DNA of 5,714 nucleotides from Dehalococcoidia bacterium (GTDB lineage Bacteria; Chloroflexota; Dehalococcoidia; GIF9; AB-539-J10). Positions 1-5,714 of the stretch are shown here, piece after piece. The DNA lies in assembly GCA_030589825.1 (NCBI GenBank), contig JAUUZT010000061.1:1-5714 (forward strand), in the 5' to 3' direction. Each line of letters begins with the position of its first letter. The stretch's first letter is position 1. The notes below the pieces were generated by a model. The model saw only the letters and a program-made list of their open reading frames with translations. It made no database searches and was not told the DNA's origin. Both the position numbers and the translations under genes were made by a program.

Positions 1-137
1 ATGCGAAATCCTTCCAATTTTTTCTTTTTAAAAAGAAACCCACTATCCTGAAGGATAGATATGAGCATTGGAAAAGCGTTCAATAATACCAGAACAAAAA
101 TCAAGAATGCTAACACCTTAAAACTACAATGCTTCAC
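1..137 (-). CDS. Possible N-terminal fragment of a divergent membrane protein (partial, runs off left edge)
   Basis: I do not recognise this gene with certainty. On the minus strand the frame is open for 45 codons from a GTG at 137 to the window edge, just after an in-frame TAA at 138-140. The first residues are basic and polar (start-KHCSFK), followed by a strongly hydrophobic run of about 18 residues (VLAFLIFVLVLLNAFPML), then a polar stretch with four lysines. This looks like a first transmembrane helix, and loosely resembles the N-terminus of an ABC-transporter inner-membrane permease; that family call is a guess. Against it: there is no Shine-Dalgarno sequence before the GTG or before the internal ATG at 68, and the open frame is short enough to be chance in A+T-rich DNA. 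If real, it is transcribed away from the E1 genes and shares their upstream region. Confidence 0.3.
   Translation of the reverse strand, partial: MKHCSFKVLAFLIFVLVLLNAFPMLISILQDSGFLFKKKKLEGFR
21..38. repeat. Perfect 18-bp palindrome, A/T runs
   Basis: TTTCTTTTT followed directly by AAAAAGAAA. It is symmetric with no spacer, so it would be a two-fold DNA site rather than an RNA hairpin. It lies inside the possible minus-strand reading frame, where it encodes a Phe/Lys stretch, so low-complexity coincidence is likely. Confidence 0.4.
43..58. repeat. Short inverted repeat (7-bp arms, 2-base spacer)
   Basis: CTATCCT, GA, AGGATAG; as RNA this gives a 6-bp stem with a four-base loop. Read on the minus strand, the stem is followed by GTGGG-type bases and then a T-rich run (TTTCTTTTT), so it faintly resembles an intrinsic terminator or attenuator in that direction. 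The T-run is displaced from the stem, which weakens the case. Confidence 0.35.
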
Positions 138-139
138 TT

Positions 140-172
140 AGAGTAAAATAGTGATGATGAGAAATTTACTCT
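140..172. repeat. Inverted repeat AGAGTAAA / TTTACTCT with 17-base spacer
   Basis: The 8-base arms at 140-147 and 165-172 are perfect reverse complements. The site lies between the E1 genes and the possible divergent minus-strand start at 137. Half-sites about 25 bases apart, centre to centre, could be a regulator-binding site; as RNA they could form a loose hairpin. There is no direct evidence of function. Confidence 0.35.
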
Positions 173-237
173 CAAAACAATTCCCTATGATATCTATTTC
201 TATTTCAATATTTTCTCGTACTCTACCCTCTTTATGC

Positions 238-266
238 TTTATAATGAAGATAGTTGGTAGCATAAT
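238..266 (+). promoter_or_regulatory. Candidate sigma-70-type promoter for the E1 genes
   Basis: Two overlapping possibilities are seen. A consensus -10 box TATAAT lies at 240-245, but no recognisable -35 box lies 15-19 bases before it. Alternatively TTTATA (238-243) as -35, 17 bases, then CATAAT (261-266) as -10, which would give a leader of about 16 bases before the ATG at 289. The region is A+T-rich, so chance matches are expected. Confidence 0.3.
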
Positions 267-288
267 ACTCTTTTTAAAGAAGGTATAG

Positions 289-1269
289 ATGAAATACTCA
301 AAGAATTTTTTACTTGGACTTTATCGCACTATGGTGCGAATTCGTTCGTTTGAAACCAAAGCTGAGGAACTTTCTCTTAAAGGAGAAGTACTTGGCTATG
401 TCCACCTGTATATCGGACAGGAAGCTATCGCTACAGGAGCGATGGCAAATCTCAGTAAGGAAGACTATATCACTTCCACCCATAGAGGCCATGGACATAT
501 GATTGCAAAGGGTGCAGACATTGGCAAGATGATGTCAGAACTCTATGGGAAAGTAACCGGGTATTGTCGCGGCAAGGGAGGATCAATGCACATTGCAGAC
601 CTCTCCATTGGTGTCCTGGGAGCAAATGGAGAGGTGGCAGGAGGTTTGCCTATCGCATCCGGGGCAGGGATGGCGATAAAGATAAAGAAGACTGACCAGG
701 TTGTAGTAGCTTTCTTTGGTGATGGAGCTTCTAATAGAGGGGCGGTTGCTGAAGCAATGAACTGGTGTGCCGTATTTAAGTTACCTGTAATCTTCATCGC
801 AGAAAATAACCATTTCGCCTCTACATGGAAGGAACAAACAACGACAGGGAAAAGCATCACCGACAGAGCTACAGGATACAATATACCTGCTGTCTCGGTA
901 GACGGGAATGATGTAATCGCTGTCTATGAGGCAAGTATGCATGCAGTTGATAGAGCAAGGCGAGGGAAAGGACCTACTCTAATAGAAGCTGAAACATACC
1001 GCATTAAGGGGCATTACGTTGGCGATAAGGACCAGATGTACAGAAACAAGAAAGAGGTCGAATTGTACTGGCAGAAAGAACCCATTGGGCAGTTTGAGAA
1101 AAAACTAACAGAAATGAACCTGCTTACTGCTGCTGAGAAGTATAAAGTTTGGAATGATGCAGCAAAGGAAATTGATAAAGCTGTAAAATTTGCACAGCAA
1201 AGTGCCTGGCCACCGGTCGAATCTGCTCTTGAGGACCTTTTCGCTGATGCTACATATTGCATTGATTAG
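289..1269 (+). CDS. Thiamine-diphosphate-dependent 2-oxoacid/acetoin dehydrogenase E1 component, alpha subunit
   Basis: Alpha subunit (326 aa, usual for the family) of a heterotetrameric E1 that decarboxylates a 2-oxoacid (pyruvate or branched-chain) or cleaves acetoin, then passes the acyl group to lipoyl-E2 in the cytoplasm. Seen in order: the LLGLYRTMVRIRSFE opening (8-22), THRGHGH (64-70), GKGGSMH (95-101), the thiamine-diphosphate/Mg motif running from GDG (144-146) to NN (173-174), and ETYRIKGHYVGD (235-246) with the active-loop His 242. The GHYxGD form and short length fit the AcoA/bacterial PdhA group better than human-type PDH, which has GHSMSD. The start is supported by GAAGG at 279-283, five bases before ATG. 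The beta subunit follows after 31 bases. Mild oddities: GEVAGG at 114-119 where GIVGAG is common, and HFASTW after the NN pair. The substrate (pyruvate, acetoin or branched-chain) cannot be decided from sequence alone. Confidence 0.93.
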   Translation: MKYSKNFLLGLYRTMVRIRSFETKAEELSLKGEVLGYVHLYIGQEAIATGAMANLSKEDYITSTHRGHGHMIAKGADIGKMMSELYGKVTGYCRGKGGSMHIADLSIGVLGANGEVAGGLPIASGAGMAIKIKKTDQVVVAFFGDGASNRGAVAEAMNWCAVFKLPVIFIAENNHFASTWKEQTTTGKSITDRATGYNIPAVSVDGNDVIAVYEASMHAVDRARRGKGPTLIEAETYRIKGHYVGDKDQMYRNKKEVELYWQKEPIGQFEKKLTEMNLLTAAEKYKVWNDAAKEIDKAVKFAQQSAWPPVESALEDLFADATYCID

Positions 1270-1290
1270 ATAAAAGATGTCTTAATTGAC

Positions 1291-1298
1291 AGGAGGGG
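1291..1298 (+). promoter_or_regulatory. Ribosome binding site that fixes the E1-beta start
   Basis: AGGAGGGG lies just before ATG at 1301. The longer frame opens at a TTG (1286), but the Shine-Dalgarno site lies downstream of that codon and nothing similar precedes it, so the ATG is the likely start. Confidence 0.8.
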
Positions 1299-1300
1299 AA

Positions 1301-2275
1301 ATGCGTGAATTAACCTTTGCAGAAGCCTTGGGAGAGGCGATGCTAGAAGAGATGTCGAAGGACCCAACAATCTTTACATATGGAGAGGATATCGCCAAGC
1401 AGGGAGGGATTTTCGGCGCATATAAATCACTTTTAGGTAAATTCCCCGATAGAGTAATTGATACACCAATATCAGAGGAGGTACTTTTGGGTTCTGCGTT
1501 AGGGGCTGCCCTCGCCGGCATGAGACCTGTCGCTGAATTCCATTTCGCCGATTTCCTATTCACAGGAATGACAGCGGTGACAAATCAAATAATGAAATTC
1601 AGATATATGACTGGGGGACAAGCAAAAGTACACCTGGTTTTAAGAGGACCAGATGGGATAACCAGATCAGGCGCCGCCCAACATTCAGAATCTATAGAAA
1701 CACTCTTCATGCATATTCCAGGAATTAAAATTATTGTGCCTTCCACTCCATATGATATGAAAGGCCTGTTTAAAACTGCTTTGAAAGCTGACGATCCAGT
1801 GATTTGTTTTGAACATAAAAAACTATATGAAACAAAGGGGCCTGTTCCGGAAGAAGAATATTATATTCCATTTGGAGTTGCCGATATAAAGAGGCAGGGT
1901 ACAAATGTGACCATTGTTTCAACTTCACGAATGCTGCATGAGTCATTGACTGCTGCCGAATATCTTCAAAAGGAAGGGATCGATAGTGAAGTTATTGATT
2001 TAAGAACTCTTGTTCCATGGGATAAACAAACTGTACTCAATTCAGTAAAGAAGACACATCATCTTATTGTAGCCCACGAAACATGGAAGCGTGCAGGATG
2101 GGGCGCTGAGATTGCCGCGACTATTCAGGAAGAGGCTTTTAGCTATCTTGAGGCACCTATCTTAAGAGTCGGTGCGAAAAACGTACATATTCCATTCAGC
2201 CCAAAACTTCAGGATTTTGTAGTACCAGATCATGAAAATGTAGCTAGTGCTGTCCGAAAAGTTCTAAGAGGTTAA
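1301..2275 (+). CDS. Thiamine-diphosphate-dependent 2-oxoacid/acetoin dehydrogenase E1 component, beta subunit
   Basis: Beta subunit (324 aa, usual length) of the E1 whose alpha subunit is encoded just upstream; the pair forms the alpha2-beta2 decarboxylase. Seen: an N-terminal pyrimidine-binding domain opening with MRELTFAEALGEAM, GED (28-30), DTPISEE (54-60) whose Glu 59 is the expected cofactor-activating acid, RYMTGGQ (101-107), and QHSES (127-131) with the active-site His 128. A transketolase C-terminal domain follows from about residue 190, including DLRTLVPWD (233-241), HETWKRAGWGAEI (259-271) and VPDHENV near the end. All key residues are intact. The ATG is chosen over an upstream TTG because AGGAGGGG sits directly before it. 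No E2 (lipoyl acyltransferase) or E3 (dihydrolipoamide dehydrogenase) gene follows; the next gene is on the other strand. Symbols pdhB, acoB or bkdB could all be argued. Confidence 0.93.
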   Translation: MRELTFAEALGEAMLEEMSKDPTIFTYGEDIAKQGGIFGAYKSLLGKFPDRVIDTPISEEVLLGSALGAALAGMRPVAEFHFADFLFTGMTAVTNQIMKFRYMTGGQAKVHLVLRGPDGITRSGAAQHSESIETLFMHIPGIKIIVPSTPYDMKGLFKTALKADDPVICFEHKKLYETKGPVPEEEYYIPFGVADIKRQGTNVTIVSTSRMLHESLTAAEYLQKEGIDSEVIDLRTLVPWDKQTVLNSVKKTHHLIVAHETWKRAGWGAEIAATIQEEAFSYLEAPILRVGAKNVHIPFSPKLQDFVVPDHENVASAVRKVLRG

Positions 2276-2386
2276 CTGCAACCCTGTAATTTGCCTCTAT
2301 ACAAAGCTATATTGCTAGCCACTCCAACTGACTCAATCAGAGACCCCTGCTCAATTTAGGGCTAATACCTGGCATCCTACTTAGTT

Positions 2387-2403
2387 TGGCAATCGGATTG
2401 CCA
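2387..2403. terminator. Perfect 7-bp hairpin in the convergent gap; possible weak terminator
   Basis: TGGCAAT, CGG, ATTGCCA. On the + strand it is followed by only TTTA, so as an intrinsic terminator for the E1 genes (112 bases after their stop) it is weak. On the minus strand it lies about 40 bases after the flavoprotein stop and is followed by AAACTAAG, with no T-run. The rest of 2276-2440 holds only 4-bp stems. The gap needs to end transcription from both sides, and this is the best structure in it. Confidence 0.35.
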
Positions 2404-2440
2404 TTTACCTCATAAAGAGCCATTCCACCTATATAGCTAT

Positions 2441-2854
2441 CTATTCCACTTTATTACCAGCAGTAGGTCCTGCAGTAGTTATGTAAATAGAATCAACCTT
2501 AACTATTACCACCCCTCTAGGATTTAGTTGAGGGGCTTTGCTTTTGGTCCATTCTACTGCCTTATTGAATAGCTCCCCTGATTTCTCATTTCTTGCTTCA
2601 CCTTTGAATTGGTATCCTACTGTCTTACCTGTGTCCATCTTTGCCCATACTGATACTGATACCTTTGGATTGGCTTCTATGTTTTGTATAGACTTCTTCA
2701 TAAAATTATCTACAAGGATTATCTCATCGTCAGAGACAATTTTAGCAAAGGTTATTGGTACTGCATTTGGCTCTCCATCAGACGACGCTGTTGCCATTAT
2801 AAAAGGTGTTCCTTTATCTGCAACTTCTTTCATTTCATCAGTGAACTTTATCAT
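2441..2854 (-). CDS. Pyridoxamine 5'-phosphate oxidase-like FMN-binding split-barrel protein
   Basis: Small flavoprotein of 137 aa. The order of motifs matches the short PPOX-like (flavin-reductase/FMN-binding split barrel) family: TPFIMATASSDGEPNAVPITFAKI (16-39) forms the first strands, DEIILVDNFMKKSIQNIEANPKVSVSVW (43-70) the FMN-phosphate-contacting middle part, GYQFKGEA (80-87) a barrel strand, and VVIVKVDSIYITTAGPTAGNK the usual C-terminal end. Members bind FMN or related cofactors; the real substrate is generally unknown, and this is not evidence of pyridoxal synthesis. The ATG is supported by AAGGAG (2863-2868), eight bases upstream. It lies 32 bases after purH on the same strand and is probably read through from the purine operon. 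No separate promoter fits easily in that gap, though one inside the 3' part of purH is possible. Confidence 0.85.
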   Translation of the reverse strand: MIKFTDEMKEVADKGTPFIMATASSDGEPNAVPITFAKIVSDDEIILVDNFMKKSIQNIEANPKVSVSVWAKMDTGKTVGYQFKGEARNEKSGELFNKAVEWTKSKAPQLNPRGVVIVKVDSIYITTAGPTAGNKVE

Positions 2855-2886
2855 TTTGCCCTCTCCTTTTTATTTATAGTAATTTA

Positions 2887-4428
2887 TTAATGTCTAAAAT
2901 GACGTGTCCCAGTAAATACCATAGCTATATTATATTTATTTGCTGCAAAAATAACCTCCTCATCCTTTTTAGAACCACCGGGCTGAATGACTGCTGTTAC
3001 GCCTGCTTTAAAAGCCAATTCCGGCCCATCAGGAAAGGGGAAAAATGCATCTGAGGCCATGACACTATTATTGGTCTCAGTGCCAGCTCTTTTTAGTGCT
3101 AGTTCTACACTAACCACACGACTAGGCTGACCTGCTCCCATCCCTAAAAGGGTTCTATCTTTTGCAATGACTATGCCATTGGACTTGATACATTTTACCG
3201 CTCTCCATGCGAATAGTAAATCTGATAGTTCTTGCTCTGTTGGCTGACGATTGGTAACCACATGTGGAGAGGACTCTCCTTCACTAATAACATCAGCAGT
3301 CTGAGCTAAAAATCCCCCTTTAACACGACGAAAGTCAAGAAAACTTTCACCTGGCATAGATGCATTAGCGAGTTGAGGAAGTATTACAAGTCTCAGGCTT
3401 TTCTTCCTCCCCAGTAATTCCAGAGATTCTTTATCATACCCTGGAGCAATCACGGCATCATAATGATGCTTATTAATCTCTTCTGCTGTTGCCAGATCAA
3501 TTACTAAATTACTGGCAACTACTCCACCAAACGCAGCTATGGGATCCCCTGATAATGCTCTACGATAAGCTTCAGCAAGATTATCATGACTAGCGAGTCC
3601 ACAAGAATTAGTATGCTTAAATACTGCTACTGTAGTTGTACTAAAATTACCAAGTATATCCACAGCTGCATCAAAATCGAGAAGATTATTAAAGGATATC
3701 TGAGGACCATTAAGGAGCTCTAACAAAGACAGGCTATTTTTCTTTTCCTTAAGCTCTTGCTGAACATAAAAAGCCGCCTGCTGATGAGGATTCTCCCCAT
3801 ATCTAAGAGCAGATGATTTCTTCAGCGCAATAGTCATCTCTTCAGGTAATATGTCTTCTTCCTCCCGCAAGTATTCAGCAATAGCAGTATCATAGATAGC
3901 TACATGTTGAAATGCTTTCTGTGCTAAACGCTGCCTTTCCTTCATGTCTATCTTACCCTCCCTCAGCTTTTGCAGAATAGGAGCATAATCCTCGGGATCG
4001 ACTATAACTAGAACAGAGGAGAAGTTCTTGGCAGCTGATCGGAGCATGGATGGCCCCCCAATATCGATATTCTCCAGTGCTTCATCCAAGGAGACTCCCT
4101 CCTTGCGCACGGTTTCTACAAATGGATAAAGATTTACTACAATTATATCGATAGGTTCAAGATTATTGTTAGCTAATTCTGCTAAATGCTGGGTAAGGTC
4201 ACGCCTAGCAAGAATACCTCCATGGACTGCAGGATGTAGCGTCTTTACTCTCCCATCAAGTATTTCAGGAAAACCAGTAAGTTCAGAAATGCCATGAATA
4301 TCTAATCCTGCTTGTTTCATCGCTTTCTGAGTGCCACCTGTACTAAATATTTTAACACCGAGGTCTTGTAATCCTCTTGCGAAGTCCGTTACTCCAGATT
4401 TGTTCGAAACACTAATAATAGAACGCAT
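2887..4428 (-). CDS. purH: Bifunctional AICAR formyltransferase / IMP cyclohydrolase
   Basis: Catalyses the last two steps to IMP in the cytoplasm: formyl transfer from 10-formyl-tetrahydrofolate to AICAR, then ring closure. At 513 aa it is full length. The N-terminal MGS-like cyclohydrolase domain (about 1-190) shows SVSNKSG (6-12), STGGT (29-33), LDGRVKTLHPAVHGGIL (57-73), NLYPF (99-103) and GGPSMLRSAAKN (124-135). The C-terminal formyltransferase domain shows LRYGENPHQ (208-216), the catalytic Lys-His in KHTNSCG (271-277), GAGQPSRV (431-438), SDAFFPFPD (459-467), IQPGGSKKDEEV (481-492) and the RHFRH end (509-513). KHTNSCG differs from the common KHTNPCG by Pro to Ser, with Lys-His kept. 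ATG follows GGAGGAG four bases or fewer upstream, nine bases after purM, which implies translational coupling. Confidence 0.97.
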   Translation of the reverse strand: MRSIISVSNKSGVTDFARGLQDLGVKIFSTGGTQKAMKQAGLDIHGISELTGFPEILDGRVKTLHPAVHGGILARRDLTQHLAELANNNLEPIDIIVVNLYPFVETVRKEGVSLDEALENIDIGGPSMLRSAAKNFSSVLVIVDPEDYAPILQKLREGKIDMKERQRLAQKAFQHVAIYDTAIAEYLREEEDILPEEMTIALKKSSALRYGENPHQQAAFYVQQELKEKKNSLSLLELLNGPQISFNNLLDFDAAVDILGNFSTTTVAVFKHTNSCGLASHDNLAEAYRRALSGDPIAAFGGVVASNLVIDLATAEEINKHHYDAVIAPGYDKESLELLGRKKSLRLVILPQLANASMPGESFLDFRRVKGGFLAQTADVISEGESSPHVVTNRQPTEQELSDLLFAWRAVKCIKSNGIVIAKDRTLLGMGAGQPSRVVSVELALKRAGTETNNSVMASDAFFPFPDGPELAFKAGVTAVIQPGGSKKDEEVIFAANKYNIAMVFTGTRHFRH

Positions 4429-4437
4429 ATCTCCTCC

Positions 4438-5460
4438 TTAATCAATAACTACTGTTTTACCTCTAGTTGTATTTATGATTTCTCCTATCACTTTTGCCTG
4501 TGGTAGAAAACCAATTAAATTATCAACCTGTTGTGCCGAACAGACAACAGTCATACCTATCCCCATGTTAAATACCTGATACATTTCTTCTTCTGCGATA
4601 TCACCTCGCTTCTGTATCAAATTGAAAATTGGCGGTACTTCCCATGACCTTTTACTTAGATGCCCGCAGGTTCCATTTGGTAAAATGCGGCTTATATTTC
4701 CCTCAAACCCACCACCAGTAATATGAGCCAAACCTTTAATCAATGGCAAAACCGGTTTAATTTCAGTGTAATAACAGTGGTGAACCCGAAGTAATTCATC
4801 ACCAAGAGTCCCTCCTAATTCAGGATAGAAATCATATAATCGTGAGGGTTCCTCCTCTATTTTAAAAACTCTTCGAACCAGAGAATAACCATTGGTATGT
4901 AAGCCAGAAGAAGGCAGGCCAAGAATTAAATCTCCAGCGCATATCAAACTACCATCTATGATGTTATTTTTCTCTACCACACCTACAATAAAGCCAACCA
5001 AATCATAAGTCCCTGTCAAATAAATGCCTGGCATTTCTGCAGTCTCACCGCCAATCAATGAGCAGCCAACTTCCCTACAGGCCTTAGCTATGCCAGATAT
5101 TACAGCCTCTACTTGTTCAGGTAAAAGCTTACTCATAGCAATATAATCAAGGAAAAATAGAGGCCTAGCACCACTACAAAGGATATCATTAACACAGTGG
5201 TTTACAATGTCACTACCTACAGTGTCATGCTTATTAACGAGTGAGGCAATCTTTAGTTTTGTTCCTACTCCATCAGCACTGGAGACCAGAACAGGCTCCT
5301 TGCACCCATCCAATTTAAATAGGCTCCCAAAAGACCCAAAACTTTGTGCATTAGTATTGAATGTAGTCCTTGCTTGTTTTCCAATCGCCAATTTTATCTT
5401 ATCAGCTATCTCAACATCAACTCCAGAAGACTGATATTTTTGCCTAATTTTACGCTTCAC
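4438..5460 (-). CDS. purM: Phosphoribosylformylglycinamidine cyclo-ligase (AIR synthetase)
   Basis: ATP-dependent closure of FGAM to aminoimidazole ribonucleotide, step 5 of purine synthesis, cytoplasmic. At 340 aa it is of normal length. Seen: YQSSGVDVEIADKIK (9-23) as the usual N-terminus, SADGVGTKLKIA (61-72), VNDILCSGARPLFFLDYIA (90-108), LIGGETAEMPGIY (135-147), GLPSSGLHTNGYSL (181-194), AHITGGGFEGNISRILP (245-261) and the EMYQVFNMGIGM block (292-303). The start codon is GTG, directly after the TAA of purF with no intervening base, and AAGGAG (5466-5471) lies five bases upstream inside the end of purF. A stop immediately followed by a start suggests translational coupling. The nearby purH and purF support the assignment. 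Confidence 0.97.
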   Translation of the reverse strand: MKRKIRQKYQSSGVDVEIADKIKLAIGKQARTTFNTNAQSFGSFGSLFKLDGCKEPVLVSSADGVGTKLKIASLVNKHDTVGSDIVNHCVNDILCSGARPLFFLDYIAMSKLLPEQVEAVISGIAKACREVGCSLIGGETAEMPGIYLTGTYDLVGFIVGVVEKNNIIDGSLICAGDLILGLPSSGLHTNGYSLVRRVFKIEEEPSRLYDFYPELGGTLGDELLRVHHCYYTEIKPVLPLIKGLAHITGGGFEGNISRILPNGTCGHLSKRSWEVPPIFNLIQKRGDIAEEEMYQVFNMGIGMTVVCSAQQVDNLIGFLPQAKVIGEIINTTRGKTVVID

Positions 5461-5714
5461 TTAAGCTCCTTCCTTTCCACTTTCGATAACCATTTGCTTC
5501 ATTTCCGCTTGTACAGGTATGGGATAGTCATTATTAAAGCAAGCCAGGCAGAAGGTATCCTTGGGCAATCCTACTGCCTTTAGCAATCCTTCCAGACTGA
5601 GATAACCGAGCGAATCAGCTCCAAGGTCTTTATTGATCTCTGAAATGCTCTTTCTGGCGGCGATGAGTTCCCTTTCCGTGGCCATACCTACGCCTAAGGG
5701 ACATGGATGTTGGA
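5461..5714 (-). CDS. purF: Amidophosphoribosyltransferase, C-terminal part (cut by window edge)
   Basis: First committed enzyme of purine synthesis (PRPP + glutamine to phosphoribosylamine). Only the last 83 whole codons lie in the window; the frame is open to the right edge, so the ATG at 5685 is internal, not the start. The visible part matches the family's end: HPCPLGVGMATERELIAA, then GADSLGYLSLEGLLKAVGL, then FCLACF and YPIPVQ. The Cys at 5701-5703 and the pair in C-L-A-C (5548-5550 and 5539-5541) sit where the Bacillus-type enzyme places three of its four [4Fe-4S] ligands, so this is probably the oxygen-sensitive iron-sulphur form; the fourth ligand and the N-terminal catalytic Cys are outside. 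Unusual: GVG-M where GID or GVD is typical in this position. Confidence 0.93.
   Translation of the reverse strand, partial: QHPCPLGVGMATERELIAARKSISEINKDLGADSLGYLSLEGLLKAVGLPKDTFCLACFNNDYPIPVQAEMKQMVIESGKEGA
5466..5471 (-). promoter_or_regulatory. Ribosome binding site supporting the GTG start of purM
   Basis: AAGGAG on the minus strand, five bases before GTG at 5460 and overlapping the last codons of purF. No ATG lies nearby in frame, and the family's N-terminal motif begins right after the GTG, so this site settles the start. Confidence 0.8.

Noticed and set aside
138..288. A thiamine-pyrophosphate riboswitch before the thiamine-dependent E1 genes
   Set aside because: The conserved CTGAGA and the other core segments of that riboswitch are absent, and the space is A+T-rich and unstructured.
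1286..1300. TTG start giving a five-residue longer E1-beta
   Set aside because: The Shine-Dalgarno site AGGAGGGG lies after the TTG and just before ATG 1301, and family proteins start close to that ATG.
310..1563. Open frames on both strands overlapping the E1 genes (for example 314-502 +, 543-881 -, 1014-1262 -, 1282-1563 -)
   Set aside because: They lie within full-length, motif-complete E1 genes, show no recognisable domain, and have biased compositions expected from shadow frames.
2538..2890. Plus-strand open frames opposite the flavoprotein gene
   Set aside because: They are antisense shadows; the minus-strand protein has clear family motifs and a good ribosome binding site.
5207..5583. 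Plus-strand open frames opposite purM and purF
   Set aside because: They are antisense to strongly conserved purM and purF sequence and have no motif support.
5461..5685. A complete 74-residue small gene starting at ATG 5685
   Set aside because: The frame continues without a stop to the window edge, and the added residues (HPCPLGVG) match PurF, so it is the truncated end of purF.
1..5714. CRISPR arrays, tRNA/rRNA genes, insertion sequences, phage or defence genes
   Set aside because: I see no regularly spaced repeats, no tRNA-like fold or rRNA sequence, and no transposase or integrase motifs; all long frames are metabolic genes.

Overview
The window is bacterial DNA, moderately A+T-rich, with closely spaced genes that carry good Shine-Dalgarno sites. 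The visible C-terminus of PurF (a 'GADSLGYLSLEGL' stretch plus a C-x2-C near the end) and the PurH/PurM sequence style recall Chloroflexota, perhaps Dehalococcoidia, or another anaerobic Gram-positive-like lineage. That placement is from memory of family sequences and is tentative.

Layout. Positions 1-288 hold no gene certain enough to name. They contain a possible divergent start of a membrane protein running off the left edge (minus strand), several inverted repeats, and a possible promoter for the rightward genes. Positions 289-2275 (+ strand) are a two-gene unit encoding the alpha and beta subunits of a thiamine-diphosphate E1 component of the pyruvate/acetoin/branched-chain 2-oxoacid dehydrogenase family. 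No E2 or E3 gene follows. Positions 2276-2440 are a gap of 165 bases between converging genes, with one perfect 7-bp hairpin. Positions 2441-5714 are read on the minus strand in the order purF (C-terminal part only), purM, purH, and then a small FMN-binding split-barrel protein of the pyridoxamine-phosphate-oxidase-like type.

Function. PurF makes phosphoribosylamine from PRPP and glutamine (step 1 of purine synthesis). PurM closes the imidazole ring to give AIR (step 5). PurH carries out the last two steps to IMP. The three genes are almost abutting (0 and 9 bases apart) and are probably one transcript, with the flavoprotein gene only 32 bases further on. The E1 pair would decarboxylate a 2-oxoacid or acetoin and pass the acyl group to a lipoyl-E2 encoded elsewhere.

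I see no new system here. The genes are mostly ordinary core metabolism. The points most worth a second look are the E1 pair without partners, the flavoprotein attached to the purine operon, the putative divergent membrane gene, and protein-like reading frames in the convergent gap.
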